Below are positions 9,161-16,835 of a stretch of 64,000 nt of DNA, in pieces. Position numbers and translations under genes: made by a program. The notes under the pieces are model-generated. The model had not been told where the DNA came from, ran no database searches, and saw only the letters and a program-made list of their open reading frames with translations. Within the stretch, counting starts at the first letter, position 1; each line of letters starts with the position of its first letter. Source of the stretch: Sphingomonas sp. (GTDB taxonomy: Bacteria; Pseudomonadota; Alphaproteobacteria; Sphingomonadales; Sphingomonadaceae); contig NZ_JAIERS010000014.1 of NCBI RefSeq assembly GCF_019746665.1, positions 1 to 64,000 on the forward strand, written 5' to 3'.

Positions 9161-10219
9161 TCACCCCACCAGCCACAATGCAGCCCCGGTCGCGAGCGCC
9201 AATGCCACCAAGGTCGCGCTCGCGATCACGTAGAGCGGCCGCGCGCCGCCTTCCATCAGCTGGCGCATCGGGGAGCGGATCGCAGTCGCCGTCACCGCGG
9301 TCGCCAGCATCGCTCCCGCCAGTCCTTCCGCCCCGATCGTCACCATGCGCGGCAGCGGCACCAGCGAGTTGACGCCCGCCAGCACGAAAAAGCCGATCAC
9401 GAACCACGGCACCCCGGCCTTGGGGCCGCTGCCCTCGCCCTTGAAGAACAACGCGATCACCCCGAGAACGGGGGCGAGCAGCGCAACCCGGGTGAGCTTC
9501 ACGATGGCCGCATTCTGCCCGGCGCCGGGCGAATAAGCATAGCCCGCGCCCAGGGTCTGCGCGACATCGTGGATCGACGCGCCGAGCATATAGCCCGCCT
9601 TCACGTCGCTCAGCATCATCAGCTGGGCAAGGCTGGGGTAGAGCACCAGCGCGAGCGCGCTCATCGCCGAAATGCCGACCAGCACCAGCGTCAGCTGCCC
9701 CTGGTTGATCCGTCGCTCGCCCAAGGTCGTCGCGATGGCAAGCGCCGCCGACGCGCCGCAAATCGCGACCGCGCCCCCCGCGAGCACCCCGAACGCGCTC
9801 GAAAACCCGAAGCGCCGCGCGGCGATCACCCCGCTGCCGATCACCGCCGCCACCGTCACCACCACGCACAGCAACGCGGTGGGGCCGAGCGCGACGATCT
9901 GCGCGAAGGTGACGCGCACGCCGATCAGCACAATTCCCCAGCGCAGCAGCGCGCGCGAGGCGAAGCCGAGCCCCGCGTGCAGCCGCGCGTCGGCCGACAG
10001 GAAATTGAGCGCGAGCCCGATCAGCAGCGCCATCAGCGTGAGCGGCGCGTGATAATGATCGGCGATGAACCCCGCCGCCGCCGTCCCCGCCCCGGCGACG
10101 ACCAGGCCGGGCACATAATCGCGCCAGCCTTCGCGCGGTGTCGGCTCGATATCGCCGAACAGGTCCGCCGCCATCGGCAAGCGGCGCTTGTCGCCCTCCC
10201 CAGGCGGATTTGCTTGCAT
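9161..10219 (-). CDS. YeiH-family putative sulfate exporter (membrane protein)
   Basis: A 352-aa polytopic membrane protein of the YeiH / conserved hypothetical 698 family, with about ten hydrophobic segments. It shows the family-typical glycine-rich stretches (GLALNFL, GGAVAICGASAALAIA, GASIHDVAQTLGAGYA). The frame is open further upstream through the palindromes, but the ATG at 10219 has GGCAGGAGCG correctly spaced and is preferred. The family is annotated as putative sulfate exporters, often beside LysR-type CysB-like regulators; none is adjacent here, so the substrate is unknown. It is transcribed divergently from the MFS gene at 10426. Confidence 0.85.
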   Translation of the reverse strand: MQANPPGEGDKRRLPMAADLFGDIEPTPREGWRDYVPGLVVAGAGTAAAGFIADHYHAPLTLMALLIGLALNFLSADARLHAGLGFASRALLRWGIVLIGVRVTFAQIVALGPTALLCVVVTVAAVIGSGVIAARRFGFSSAFGVLAGGAVAICGASAALAIATTLGERRINQGQLTLVLVGISAMSALALVLYPSLAQLMMLSDVKAGYMLGASIHDVAQTLGAGYAYSPGAGQNAAIVKLTRVALLAPVLGVIALFFKGEGSGPKAGVPWFVIGFFVLAGVNSLVPLPRMVTIGAEGLAGAMLATAVTATAIRSPMRQLMEGGARPLYVIASATLVALALATGAALWLVG

Positions 10220-10249
10220 CGTCGCTCCTGCCAGTTGAGCATCGTGAGT

Positions 10250-10370
10250 GATCCACTTGCGTGGATCCGGTACCGGCCCGCTCCCCCACCCGACCACCCA
10301 GATGATACTGCCGTTGGGTGGTCGGGTGGGGGAGCGGGCCGGTACCGCGCGGTTCAACTTGTTGAACCGC
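10250..10370. repeat. Cluster of three perfect palindromes between divergent genes
   Basis: Three inverted repeats follow one another: GATCCAC/GTGGATC (10250-10256, 10261-10267); a 32-bp perfect repeat (10269-10300 and 10315-10346, loop of 14 bases) rich in GC; and GCGGTTCAAC/GTTGAACCGC (10349-10358, 10361-10370, two-base centre). The cluster fills most of the space between the yeiH-like and MFS starts. It is likely a mobile palindromic repeat, or could carry operators for one or both genes. Confidence 0.88.
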
Positions 10371-10425
10371 ACCCTAGCCAAGCCAAGCGCAAGCTGACAA
10401 CGTTGGCGGAAAAATCGGGGAGAGG

Positions 10426-11664
10426 GTGTTGAGCGAAGGATCGGGCGCCGCGCGTTGGCTGATCGTGGCGATGGTGTTCGCCGCCGTCACCCTCAATTAT
10501 GTCGATCGCCAGATATTGGCACTGCTCAAACCCACGCTGGAAGCGGCGTTCAACTGGTCCGAGCGGGACTATGCGAACATGGGCAGCGCCTTCCAGTTCG
10601 CGACCGCCTTCGCGTTCCTCGGCACCGGCTGGTTCATCGATCGCGTCGGGCTGCGCTGGGGGTTCGCGCTCGGGGTCGCGGTGTGGAGCCTCGCCGGGAT
10701 GGCGCACGCGCTCGCGACCGGGGTGGTGGGGTTCATCACCGCGCGCGCGGTGCTGGGGATCGCCGAATCGGTCGGCACACCCGCCGCCGTGAAGACCGCC
10801 GCCACCTATTTCGATCAGCGCGAGCGGCAATTGGCGCTCGGCATCGGCAACACCGCGCCCAATTTCGGCGCGATCGTCACCCCGGCGCTGATCCCGCCGC
10901 TCGCGGTGGCGTTTGGCTGGCAGGCGGCGTTCCTGCTCGCGGGCGGGCTGGGGCTGGTGTGGGTGGCGCTGTGGTTCACGATCCGCGTCCGCCCGGTCGC
11001 GCAGGATGCGGTCGCGCCCGCGCCGGTGCGCTGGATCGAGGTCGCGCGGTCGCGCACCACGCTCGCGATCGCGGTCGCCAAGGTGCTGTCGGACCAGGTG
11101 TGGTTCTTCATGCTGCTCTGGCTGCCCGATCTGTTCCACCGCCTGTTCGCGATGAAGCAGGGCCAGTTGGGGCTACCCTTGGTGCTCGTCTATGCGATGG
11201 CAGCGGCCGGCGCGCTCACCGGCGGGGCGCTGCCGGCGCGGCTGCTCGCGCGCGGATGGACCACCAACCGCGCGCGCAAGACGACCATGCTGCTCTACGC
11301 GCTGCTGGTGCTGCCGATCGCCTTCGTCCAGTCGATCACCGATCCCTGGGCGGCGGCGCTGGTGCTGGGGCTGGGGCTGTTCGCGCATCAGGGCTTTTCG
11401 ACCAATGTGTTCGGCGTCACCACCGATATCGTCCCCGCGCGCGCGGTGGGGACGACGATCGGGATCGCGGCGTTCTGCGGCAATCTCGGCTCGATCGGGA
11501 TGATCCAGTTCCAGGCGCGCGCGATCGAATGGGGATGGGGCTATGCGCCCGCGCTCGCGATCTGCGCGTCGAGCTATCTGATCGCGCTGACGCTGCTCCA
11601 CCTGCTGATCCCCCGGATCGAGCCGGTCGAGAGCGGCGGCGCGCCCATGGTGATGGCGCACTGA
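10426..11664 (+). CDS. MFS transporter, anion:cation symporter (ACS/ExuT-like) family
   Basis: A 412-aa inner-membrane permease with about 12 hydrophobic segments. The N-terminal NYVDRQILALLKPTLE and the GWFIDRVGLRWGFALG loop between TM2 and TM3 are typical of the ACS/ExuT branch of the major facilitator superfamily. Members move hexuronates and other organic anions with protons. The substrate cannot be read from sequence and no sugar-acid catabolic genes are nearby. The likely start is GTG at 10426 (or TTG at 10429) behind GGGGAGAG. The upstream space is occupied by the palindrome cluster shared with the divergent yeiH-like gene. Confidence 0.85.
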   Translation: MLSEGSGAARWLIVAMVFAAVTLNYVDRQILALLKPTLEAAFNWSERDYANMGSAFQFATAFAFLGTGWFIDRVGLRWGFALGVAVWSLAGMAHALATGVVGFITARAVLGIAESVGTPAAVKTAATYFDQRERQLALGIGNTAPNFGAIVTPALIPPLAVAFGWQAAFLLAGGLGLVWVALWFTIRVRPVAQDAVAPAPVRWIEVARSRTTLAIAVAKVLSDQVWFFMLLWLPDLFHRLFAMKQGQLGLPLVLVYAMAAAGALTGGALPARLLARGWTTNRARKTTMLLYALLVLPIAFVQSITDPWAAALVLGLGLFAHQGFSTNVFGVTTDIVPARAVGTTIGIAAFCGNLGSIGMIQFQARAIEWGWGYAPALAICASSYLIALTLLHLLIPRIEPVESGGAPMVMAH

Positions 11665-11807
11665 GCGCAACGGGCGATATAGCGCTTGACTTGTTCGCAG
11701 CGAGTTTCCGGCGCGCGATCGACTCACCGCAGAAAAACGGTCTTTCGTCGCAGCCGCGGAATCCTATCTATAGTCCCGTAAGGCGCCCTCCCGCATGATG
11801 GCGCCAC

Positions 11808-12977
11808 ATGGAACGCATCGTCTTGAAACGGCAGGAGATTGACGCGCGCAATCACCGCGCGCTGCTCGGCACCGCGGTGGCGGCGATCGTGCTCGCCGGC
11901 TGCCAGACGACCGAGGCCGCGCGGCTGATCCCCGCCGCCGGCATGGCGAGCGCGCCGACGCTGGCGACGGTCACCCCGGTGCCGCCCGCGCCCCGACTGG
12001 TGCCGCCGCCCGCTGGCCTGCAGAATTCGGTGCAGCTGCTCGTCCGCCAGTTCCAGGGGAAGGTCGGCGTCGCGGTCGCAAGTGTCGATCAGGGCTGGCT
12101 GCTCTCGGCCAATGGCGATGTCCGGCTGCCGCAGCAGAGCGTCTCGAAGCTGTGGGTGGCGATGACGGTGCTCGACGGGATCGACGCCGGCCGCTTCACG
12201 CTCGACACGCCGGTGAAGGTGACGCGCGAGGATCTGACGCTGTTTCACCAGCCGATCGCGGCGATGGTGAAGCCCGGCCAGGGCTTCGATACCACGGTCG
12301 GCGATCTGCTCCAGCGCGCGCTGACGCAGAGCGACAACACCGCCAATGATCGGCTGCTGCGCTTCGTCGGTGGCCCCGAGGCGGTGCGCGGCTTCATCGC
12401 GCGCAAGGCGCTCGGCAATATCCGCTTCGGCCCCGGCGAGCGGCTGCTCCAGGCGCAGACCGCCGGGCTGCAATGGCAACCGGATTTTGCCTTCAACAAC
12501 GGCTTCATCCGCGCCCGCGCCGCGCTGCCGCTGGAGGCACGCAGCGCCGCGCTCGACGCCTATGTCGCCGATCCGCCCGATGGCGCCGCCCCGGCCGCGA
12601 TCGCGACCGCGCTTTCCCGGCTGAAGCAGGGGCAATTGCTGCGCCCGTTCACCACCGGCTATCTGATCGCGACGATGGAATCGTCCAAGACCGGGCGGAT
12701 GCGGCTGCGCGGCGCGGTGCCGCCGGGCTGGAGCTTTGGCCACAAGACGGGCACCGGCCAGGATCTGCTCTCGCGCACCGCCGGCTATAACGATGTCGGC
12801 ATCCTGACGGCGCCCGATGGCCGCAGCTATACGCTGGCGGTGATGATCGGCGACACCCGCCGCCCGATCGCCGAGCGCCAGGCGCTGATGCAGCAGGTGG
12901 TGGCGAGCATCATCGCCTATCACGGCCCCGGCAACATGGCGGCGGTGAGCAGCCCGGGAAGCTCGGCCACGCCCTGA
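11808..12977 (+). CDS. Class A beta-lactamase-like serine hydrolase (lipoprotein)
   Basis: A 389-aa protein with a lipoprotein signal: a basic N-region, a hydrophobic core and a lipobox LAGC with Cys32. After a Pro-rich linker comes a class A beta-lactamase fold with S111-V-S-K114 (nucleophile and general base), S175-D-N177 and K313-T-G315. E211 in FGPGERLLQ could be the omega-loop glutamate, but the usual ExxLN spacing is not obvious, so hydrolysis of beta-lactams is not assured. It is longer than classical enzymes (about 290 aa) because of the N-terminal extension and an insertion before KTG. No AmpR-type regulator is adjacent. Confidence 0.82.
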   Translation: MERIVLKRQEIDARNHRALLGTAVAAIVLAGCQTTEAARLIPAAGMASAPTLATVTPVPPAPRLVPPPAGLQNSVQLLVRQFQGKVGVAVASVDQGWLLSANGDVRLPQQSVSKLWVAMTVLDGIDAGRFTLDTPVKVTREDLTLFHQPIAAMVKPGQGFDTTVGDLLQRALTQSDNTANDRLLRFVGGPEAVRGFIARKALGNIRFGPGERLLQAQTAGLQWQPDFAFNNGFIRARAALPLEARSAALDAYVADPPDGAAPAAIATALSRLKQGQLLRPFTTGYLIATMESSKTGRMRLRGAVPPGWSFGHKTGTGQDLLSRTAGYNDVGILTAPDGRSYTLAVMIGDTRRPIAERQALMQQVVASIIAYHGPGNMAAVSSPGSSATP

Positions 12978-13087
12978 AGCGTCACCGAAGGTCGGCGAGC
13001 GTACCGCGCGTCCATCCGCGCCGCGTCCGGCGCCGTAGCTGTGCCCGGCACCGCTTGACGGTGCTCCCGCACTTTGGAGGCAATCCG

Positions 13088-13645
13088 ATGAAGAATATTC
13101 TGCGCGCGGCGACCTTCGCCGCGGCCGTGACGACGCTTGGGCTTTCGGCCGGCGGCCTGGCGCTCGCCAAGAACCCGATGGTCGGCGGCGCGGCGATGTA
13201 CCCCACCAAGACGATCGTCCAGAACGCGGTCAACTCGAAGGACCACACCACGCTCGTCGCCGCGGTGAAGGCGGCGGGGCTGGTCGATACGCTGTCGAGC
13301 CCCGGCCCGTTCACCGTGTTCGCGCCGACCAACGCCGCCTTCGCCAAGCTCCCCGCCGGCACCGTCGACACGCTGCTGAAGCCCGAGAACAAGGATCAGC
13401 TGACCGCCGTGCTCACCTATCACGTCGTCCCCGGCCGGATCGCGGCGGGTGAAATCGCGGCCAAGGTGAAGGCCGATGGCCAGGCGACCTACACCACCGT
13501 CCAGGGCGGCACGCTCACTTTCAAGAAGGGCGCCAAGGGCTATACCGTCACCGACGCCAAGGGCGGCACCGCCAATATCACCATCGCCGACGTGGCGCAG
13601 TCGAACGGCATGATCCACGTGATCGATCGCGTCCTGCTGCCGTAA
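13088..13645 (+). CDS. Secreted fasciclin (FAS1) domain protein
   Basis: A 185-aa exported protein. A signal peptide ends near GGLALA, followed by one FAS1 domain with FTVFAPTNAAFAKLP, the central LTYHVVPGRI and the C-terminal NGMIHVIDRVLLP, all family hallmarks. FAS1 domains mediate adhesion or surface interactions; in bacteria the precise role is mostly unknown. The ATG at 13088 follows GGAGG at ideal distance; an upstream in-frame GTG is less likely. The gene stands alone, with a hairpin about 100 bases downstream. Confidence 0.93.
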   Translation: MKNILRAATFAAAVTTLGLSAGGLALAKNPMVGGAAMYPTKTIVQNAVNSKDHTTLVAAVKAAGLVDTLSSPGPFTVFAPTNAAFAKLPAGTVDTLLKPENKDQLTAVLTYHVVPGRIAAGEIAAKVKADGQATYTTVQGGTLTFKKGAKGYTVTDAKGGTANITIADVAQSNGMIHVIDRVLLP

Positions 13646-13742
13646 ATCTTCATCGAAGCGCGCATCCGGGGGCCTGGCGTTACCGTAGCTGGCGACAGCG
13701 CACCCGGACGCGCTCGAGCGCCTTCCCATCCCCGGCGCTCGT

Positions 13743-13773
13743 GGGGCCTGCCGTTTAGCCCGCGGCAGGCCCC
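13743..13773 (+). terminator. Hairpin terminator candidate
   Basis: GGGGCCTGCCG (13743-13753) pairs perfectly with CGGCAGGCCCC (13763-13773) across a nine-base loop. Only TT follows, so it is a weak intrinsic terminator or a stabilising 3' stem for the fasciclin transcript. Confidence 0.5.
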
Positions 13774-13878
13774 TTCACGCCACCGCCAGCGAGCGCATGG
13801 GCCAGTAAGCGTAAGCGATTGTCACCGCGCGGCCCTTCGCGTATCTGGCGGCACTCTTTGGCCCTTGGAGACCCGGTG

Positions 13879-15096
13879 ATGAAAGCCCCGCGCAACCGCG
13901 CCGTTCGCAGCGCGGTGATCCGCCACGAACATTTGAGCAAACAGGGCATTCTGGAACGGACCTTCACTTTCGCGTTCCGCGGGCTGGTCTATGCGCAAAT
14001 TTGGGAAGACCCGGCGGTCGATCTGGAGGCGCTCGCCGTTACCCCCGATTGCCACATCGTCCAGATCGCCTCGGGCGGGTGCAACGTGCTCAGCTATCTC
14101 ACCGCCAATCCCAAGGCGATCACCGCGGTCGATCTCAACACCGCGCATATCGCGCTCAACAGGCTGAAGCTCGCCGCCGCGCGGCATCTGCCCGATTACG
14201 CGCATTTCCACCGCTTCTTCGGGCGGGCGAACACCAAGGAGAATATCGGCGCCTATCGCCGCTATGTCCGCCCCTATCTCGACGATACGACGCGGCGCTA
14301 TTGGGAAGGCCGCGATCTGATCGGCCGGCGGCGCATCTCGGGCTTCACCCGGGGGGTGTACAAGCAGGGGCTGCTCGGCAGCTTCATCGGCGCCGCGCAC
14401 CTGCTCGCGCGGTTGAACGGGGTGAACCCCAAGGTGATCCTGCGCGCCAACTCGCGCGAAGAGCAGCGCGAGATTTTCGACCGCGAATTCGCCCCGATCT
14501 TCGACAAGGCGTTCGTCCGCTGGCTCACCGATCAGCCCGCCTCGCTGTTCGGGCTCGGCATCCCGCCCGCGCAGTACGAGGCGCTGGCCGGCGATTCGAA
14601 GATGGCGGTCGTCCTGCGCGAGCGGCTAGAAAAGCTCGCCTGCGATTTCGATCTGCGCGAGAATTACTTCGCCTGGCAGGCATTCGGCCGCGGCTATCAG
14701 GATGCACCCGATGCCTCGCTACCGCCCTATCTCCAGGCGGCGAACTACCAGGCGGTGCGCGAGCGCGCGCCGCGCGTCGAAGTGCGCCACGCCAATTTCA
14801 TCGAATATCTGAAGACCTGCCCCGATGCCTCGCGCGATCGCTACGTGCTGCTCGACGCGCAGGACTGGATGACCGACGAGATCCTCACCAGCCTGTGGAC
14901 CGAGATCACCCGCACCGCCAAGCCGGGCGCGCGCGTGCTGTTCCGCACCGCCGGCGCGCCGACGATCCTGCCGGGCCGCGTGCCCGACGCGGTGCTAGGC
15001 CGCTGGGATTACCACGCCGAGGAGTCGCTCGATTACACCCGGCGCGATCGCAGCTCGATCTATGGCGGCGTCCATCTTTACGTGCTGAAGGACTGA
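13879..15096 (+). CDS. btaA: BtaA-like SAM:diacylglycerol 3-amino-3-carboxypropyltransferase (DUF3419)
   Basis: A 405-aa DUF3419 protein. In Rhodobacter and Sinorhizobium, BtaA transfers the 3-amino-3-carboxypropyl group of S-adenosylmethionine to diacylglycerol, the first step to the phosphorus-free betaine lipid DGTS. Family features: the N-terminal LVYAQIWEDP, the SAM-binding stretch IVQIASGGCNVLSYL followed by VDLNTAHIALNRLK, and the C-terminal VLLDAQDWM and LFRTAG. The start at ATG 13879 has TTGGAGAC upstream. It overlaps btaB by one base (TGATG), so the two are a translationally coupled pair. No clear Pho box is visible upstream. Confidence 0.88.
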   Translation: MKAPRNRAVRSAVIRHEHLSKQGILERTFTFAFRGLVYAQIWEDPAVDLEALAVTPDCHIVQIASGGCNVLSYLTANPKAITAVDLNTAHIALNRLKLAAARHLPDYAHFHRFFGRANTKENIGAYRRYVRPYLDDTTRRYWEGRDLIGRRRISGFTRGVYKQGLLGSFIGAAHLLARLNGVNPKVILRANSREEQREIFDREFAPIFDKAFVRWLTDQPASLFGLGIPPAQYEALAGDSKMAVVLRERLEKLACDFDLRENYFAWQAFGRGYQDAPDASLPPYLQAANYQAVRERAPRVEVRHANFIEYLKTCPDASRDRYVLLDAQDWMTDEILTSLWTEITRTAKPGARVLFRTAGAPTILPGRVPDAVLGRWDYHAEESLDYTRRDRSSIYGGVHLYVLKD

Positions 15097-15737
15097 TGGC
15101 GGGCGATCACGCGGGGCACATGGATGCGATCTATCGCAGCCAGCGCCACATCTATGACCTGACGCGCAAATATTATCTGCTGGGGCGCGACCGGCTGATC
15201 GCCGAACTCGCGCCGCCGCCGGGGGGCACGGTGCTGGAGATTGGCTGCGGCACCGGGCGCAACCTGATCGCCGCCGCGCGCCGCTTCCCCCAGGCGCGCT
15301 ATTTCGGGATCGATATTTCCGAAGCGATGCTCGAGACCGCGCGGGCGAGCGTGGCCAAGGCGGGCCTCGCCGACCGGATCACGCTCGCCCAGGGCGACGC
15401 GACCGCGTTCGACGCGCCGGCGCTGTTCGGTGTCGAACGCTTCGACCGGATTTTCCAGAGCTATACGCTTTCGATGATCCCCGATTGGACGGGCGCCCTG
15501 CGCGAGGGGGCGGGGAAGCTGGCGCCCGGCGGGCGGCTCGACGTGGTCGATTTCGGCCAGCAGGAGCGGCTGCCGGGGGCGTTCAAGGCGCTGCTCTTCG
15601 CGTGGCTAGGCCAGTTCGACGTGACGCCCCGCGCGGCGCTGCCCAAGGTGCTCGATGAGGTGGCCGCCGGCGCCGGGCTGACCGCGCGCTTCACGCCGCT
15701 GTATCGCGGCTATGCCTGGGCCGGGCGGCTGAGCTGA
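15096..15737 (+). CDS. btaB: BtaB-like diacylglycerylhomoserine N-methyltransferase
   Basis: A 213-aa class I SAM methyltransferase with motif I VLEIGCGTGRN (about residues 45-55), an acidic post-I strand FGIDIS and the GDAT motif. Position directly after btaA, with overlapping stop and start codons, supports BtaB, which trimethylates diacylglycerylhomoserine to the betaine lipid DGTS. In relatives these lipids replace phospholipids under phosphate limitation. The residue pattern QSYTLSMIPDW after the fold is consistent with the family. On fold alone the substrate could not be assigned; the call rests on context. Confidence 0.85.
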   Translation: MAGDHAGHMDAIYRSQRHIYDLTRKYYLLGRDRLIAELAPPPGGTVLEIGCGTGRNLIAAARRFPQARYFGIDISEAMLETARASVAKAGLADRITLAQGDATAFDAPALFGVERFDRIFQSYTLSMIPDWTGALREGAGKLAPGGRLDVVDFGQQERLPGAFKALLFAWLGQFDVTPRAALPKVLDEVAAGAGLTARFTPLYRGYAWAGRLS

Positions 15738-15775
15738 GCTTGGTGACGGTGGGCGGGGGTGCTATCTATGGCGCC

Positions 15776-16333
15776 ATGAACAAGCCTTCCACCCTATCCG
15801 CTCCCGAGCGGGACACCGAGGGCTTCACCGCCGCCGAGTTCGCGATGATGGTCGGCTGCGGGGCGTTCGCGGATATGCGGGTCGAGTTGGTTCGGGGAAA
15901 GATCGTCAGGATGTCGCCGGCTTACGTCGCTCATAGCAGGCGCGTCGCATTGGTAACCGGCGCGCTTTATGCAGCGCTGGGTAAGGATGCGCTGCTGCTG
16001 GTTGATCCGATGGTCGCGCTCGACGACACGTCCGTTTTGGCGCCCGATATTGTCCTGGCAGTGCCCGGCCCGCTGCCCGAGGGCCAGCTGCCTGCCAGGG
16101 CGGTATCCCTGGCCATCGAAGTCGCCGACACCACCCTAAGCCGCGACTTGGGCTGGAAGGCACAGGATTATGCGCGTGCCGGCATCGGACAATATTGGGT
16201 GATGGACGTAACGGCGGAGGTGACTCACGTTTTCACCGAACCGAATCTTGAGGGTTATGGGAAAAGGGTGGTCATCCGCTTCACCGAACCTCTCCCCGTC
16301 CCCGGCTACGACACCAGCATCACCCTCGCATGA
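15776..16333 (+). CDS. Uma2 family endonuclease-like protein (DUF820)
   Basis: A 185-aa protein of the Uma2/DUF820 family, which has a PD-(D/E)XK nuclease fold. Visible landmarks are VELVRGKIVRMSP near residue 40, LAPDIVLAVP (the conserved Asp) and LAIEVADTTLSRDLGWKAQDYA carrying the Glu-X-Lys-like end of the active site, then GIGQYWVMD. Biological roles of these proteins are poorly known. The start at ATG 15776 is chosen over an in-frame GTG at 15740; neither has a strong ribosome-binding site. It overlaps the next gene by four bases (ATGA). Confidence 0.8.
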   Translation: MNKPSTLSAPERDTEGFTAAEFAMMVGCGAFADMRVELVRGKIVRMSPAYVAHSRRVALVTGALYAALGKDALLLVDPMVALDDTSVLAPDIVLAVPGPLPEGQLPARAVSLAIEVADTTLSRDLGWKAQDYARAGIGQYWVMDVTAEVTHVFTEPNLEGYGKRVVIRFTEPLPVPGYDTSITLA

Positions 16334-16773
16334 GCCCGCCTCCGCTGCCCCGTTGGCTCGGCCTTGCCGGGCTGTTGCCGCAACTAGCGGCACTCGCGAT
16401 CGTGCTGAGCGGGGATCGCGCGCATCACTTCCAGGCGCTGACGCTCGCATACGCCTATGCCGCGCTGATCCTGTCGTTCCTCGGCGGGCTGTGGTGGGGC
16501 CTCGCCGCCCGCGCCGAGGCGCCGCCCGCCTGGCTATGGGTGGCGGCGGTGGTCCCCTCGCTCGTCGCGCTGGCGAGCGCGGTCCCCTGGTCCGAAGGGC
16601 GGCCCTGGCCCGGCCCGTCGCTGATCGTGCTGGGGGTGGCGCTCATCGCCGCGCTCGGCGTCGATTGGCGCCTCGCCCGCGCGCGGCTGGCGCCTGATTG
16701 GTGGCTCGCGCTGCGTGTGCCTTTATCGCTCGGTTTGGGGCTCGTGACGCTCGCGATCGCCGCCTTCGGCTGA
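16330..16773 (+). CDS. DUF3429 membrane protein
   Basis: A 147-aa inner-membrane protein with about five hydrophobic segments. Family marks are the N-terminal PRWLGLAGLLPQ, then YAALILSFLGGLWWGL. DUF3429 proteins are widespread in proteobacteria and have no assigned function. The ATG overlaps the stop of the Uma2-like gene, suggesting co-translation. Confidence 0.82.
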   Translation: MSPPPLPRWLGLAGLLPQLAALAIVLSGDRAHHFQALTLAYAYAALILSFLGGLWWGLAARAEAPPAWLWVAAVVPSLVALASAVPWSEGRPWPGPSLIVLGVALIAALGVDWRLARARLAPDWWLALRVPLSLGLGLVTLAIAAFG

Positions 16774-16835
16774 TTGCCCCTTCACAACTCCCCGCTTTTT
16801 CATAGAGTTGGTGGAGAACGGGCGGAGAAGCGACG

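Noticed and set aside
13800..13878. A Pho box before btaA
   Set aside because: Only an isolated TGTCAC half-site and a short AAGCGTAAGCG repeat are seen; no tandem 11-base consensus.
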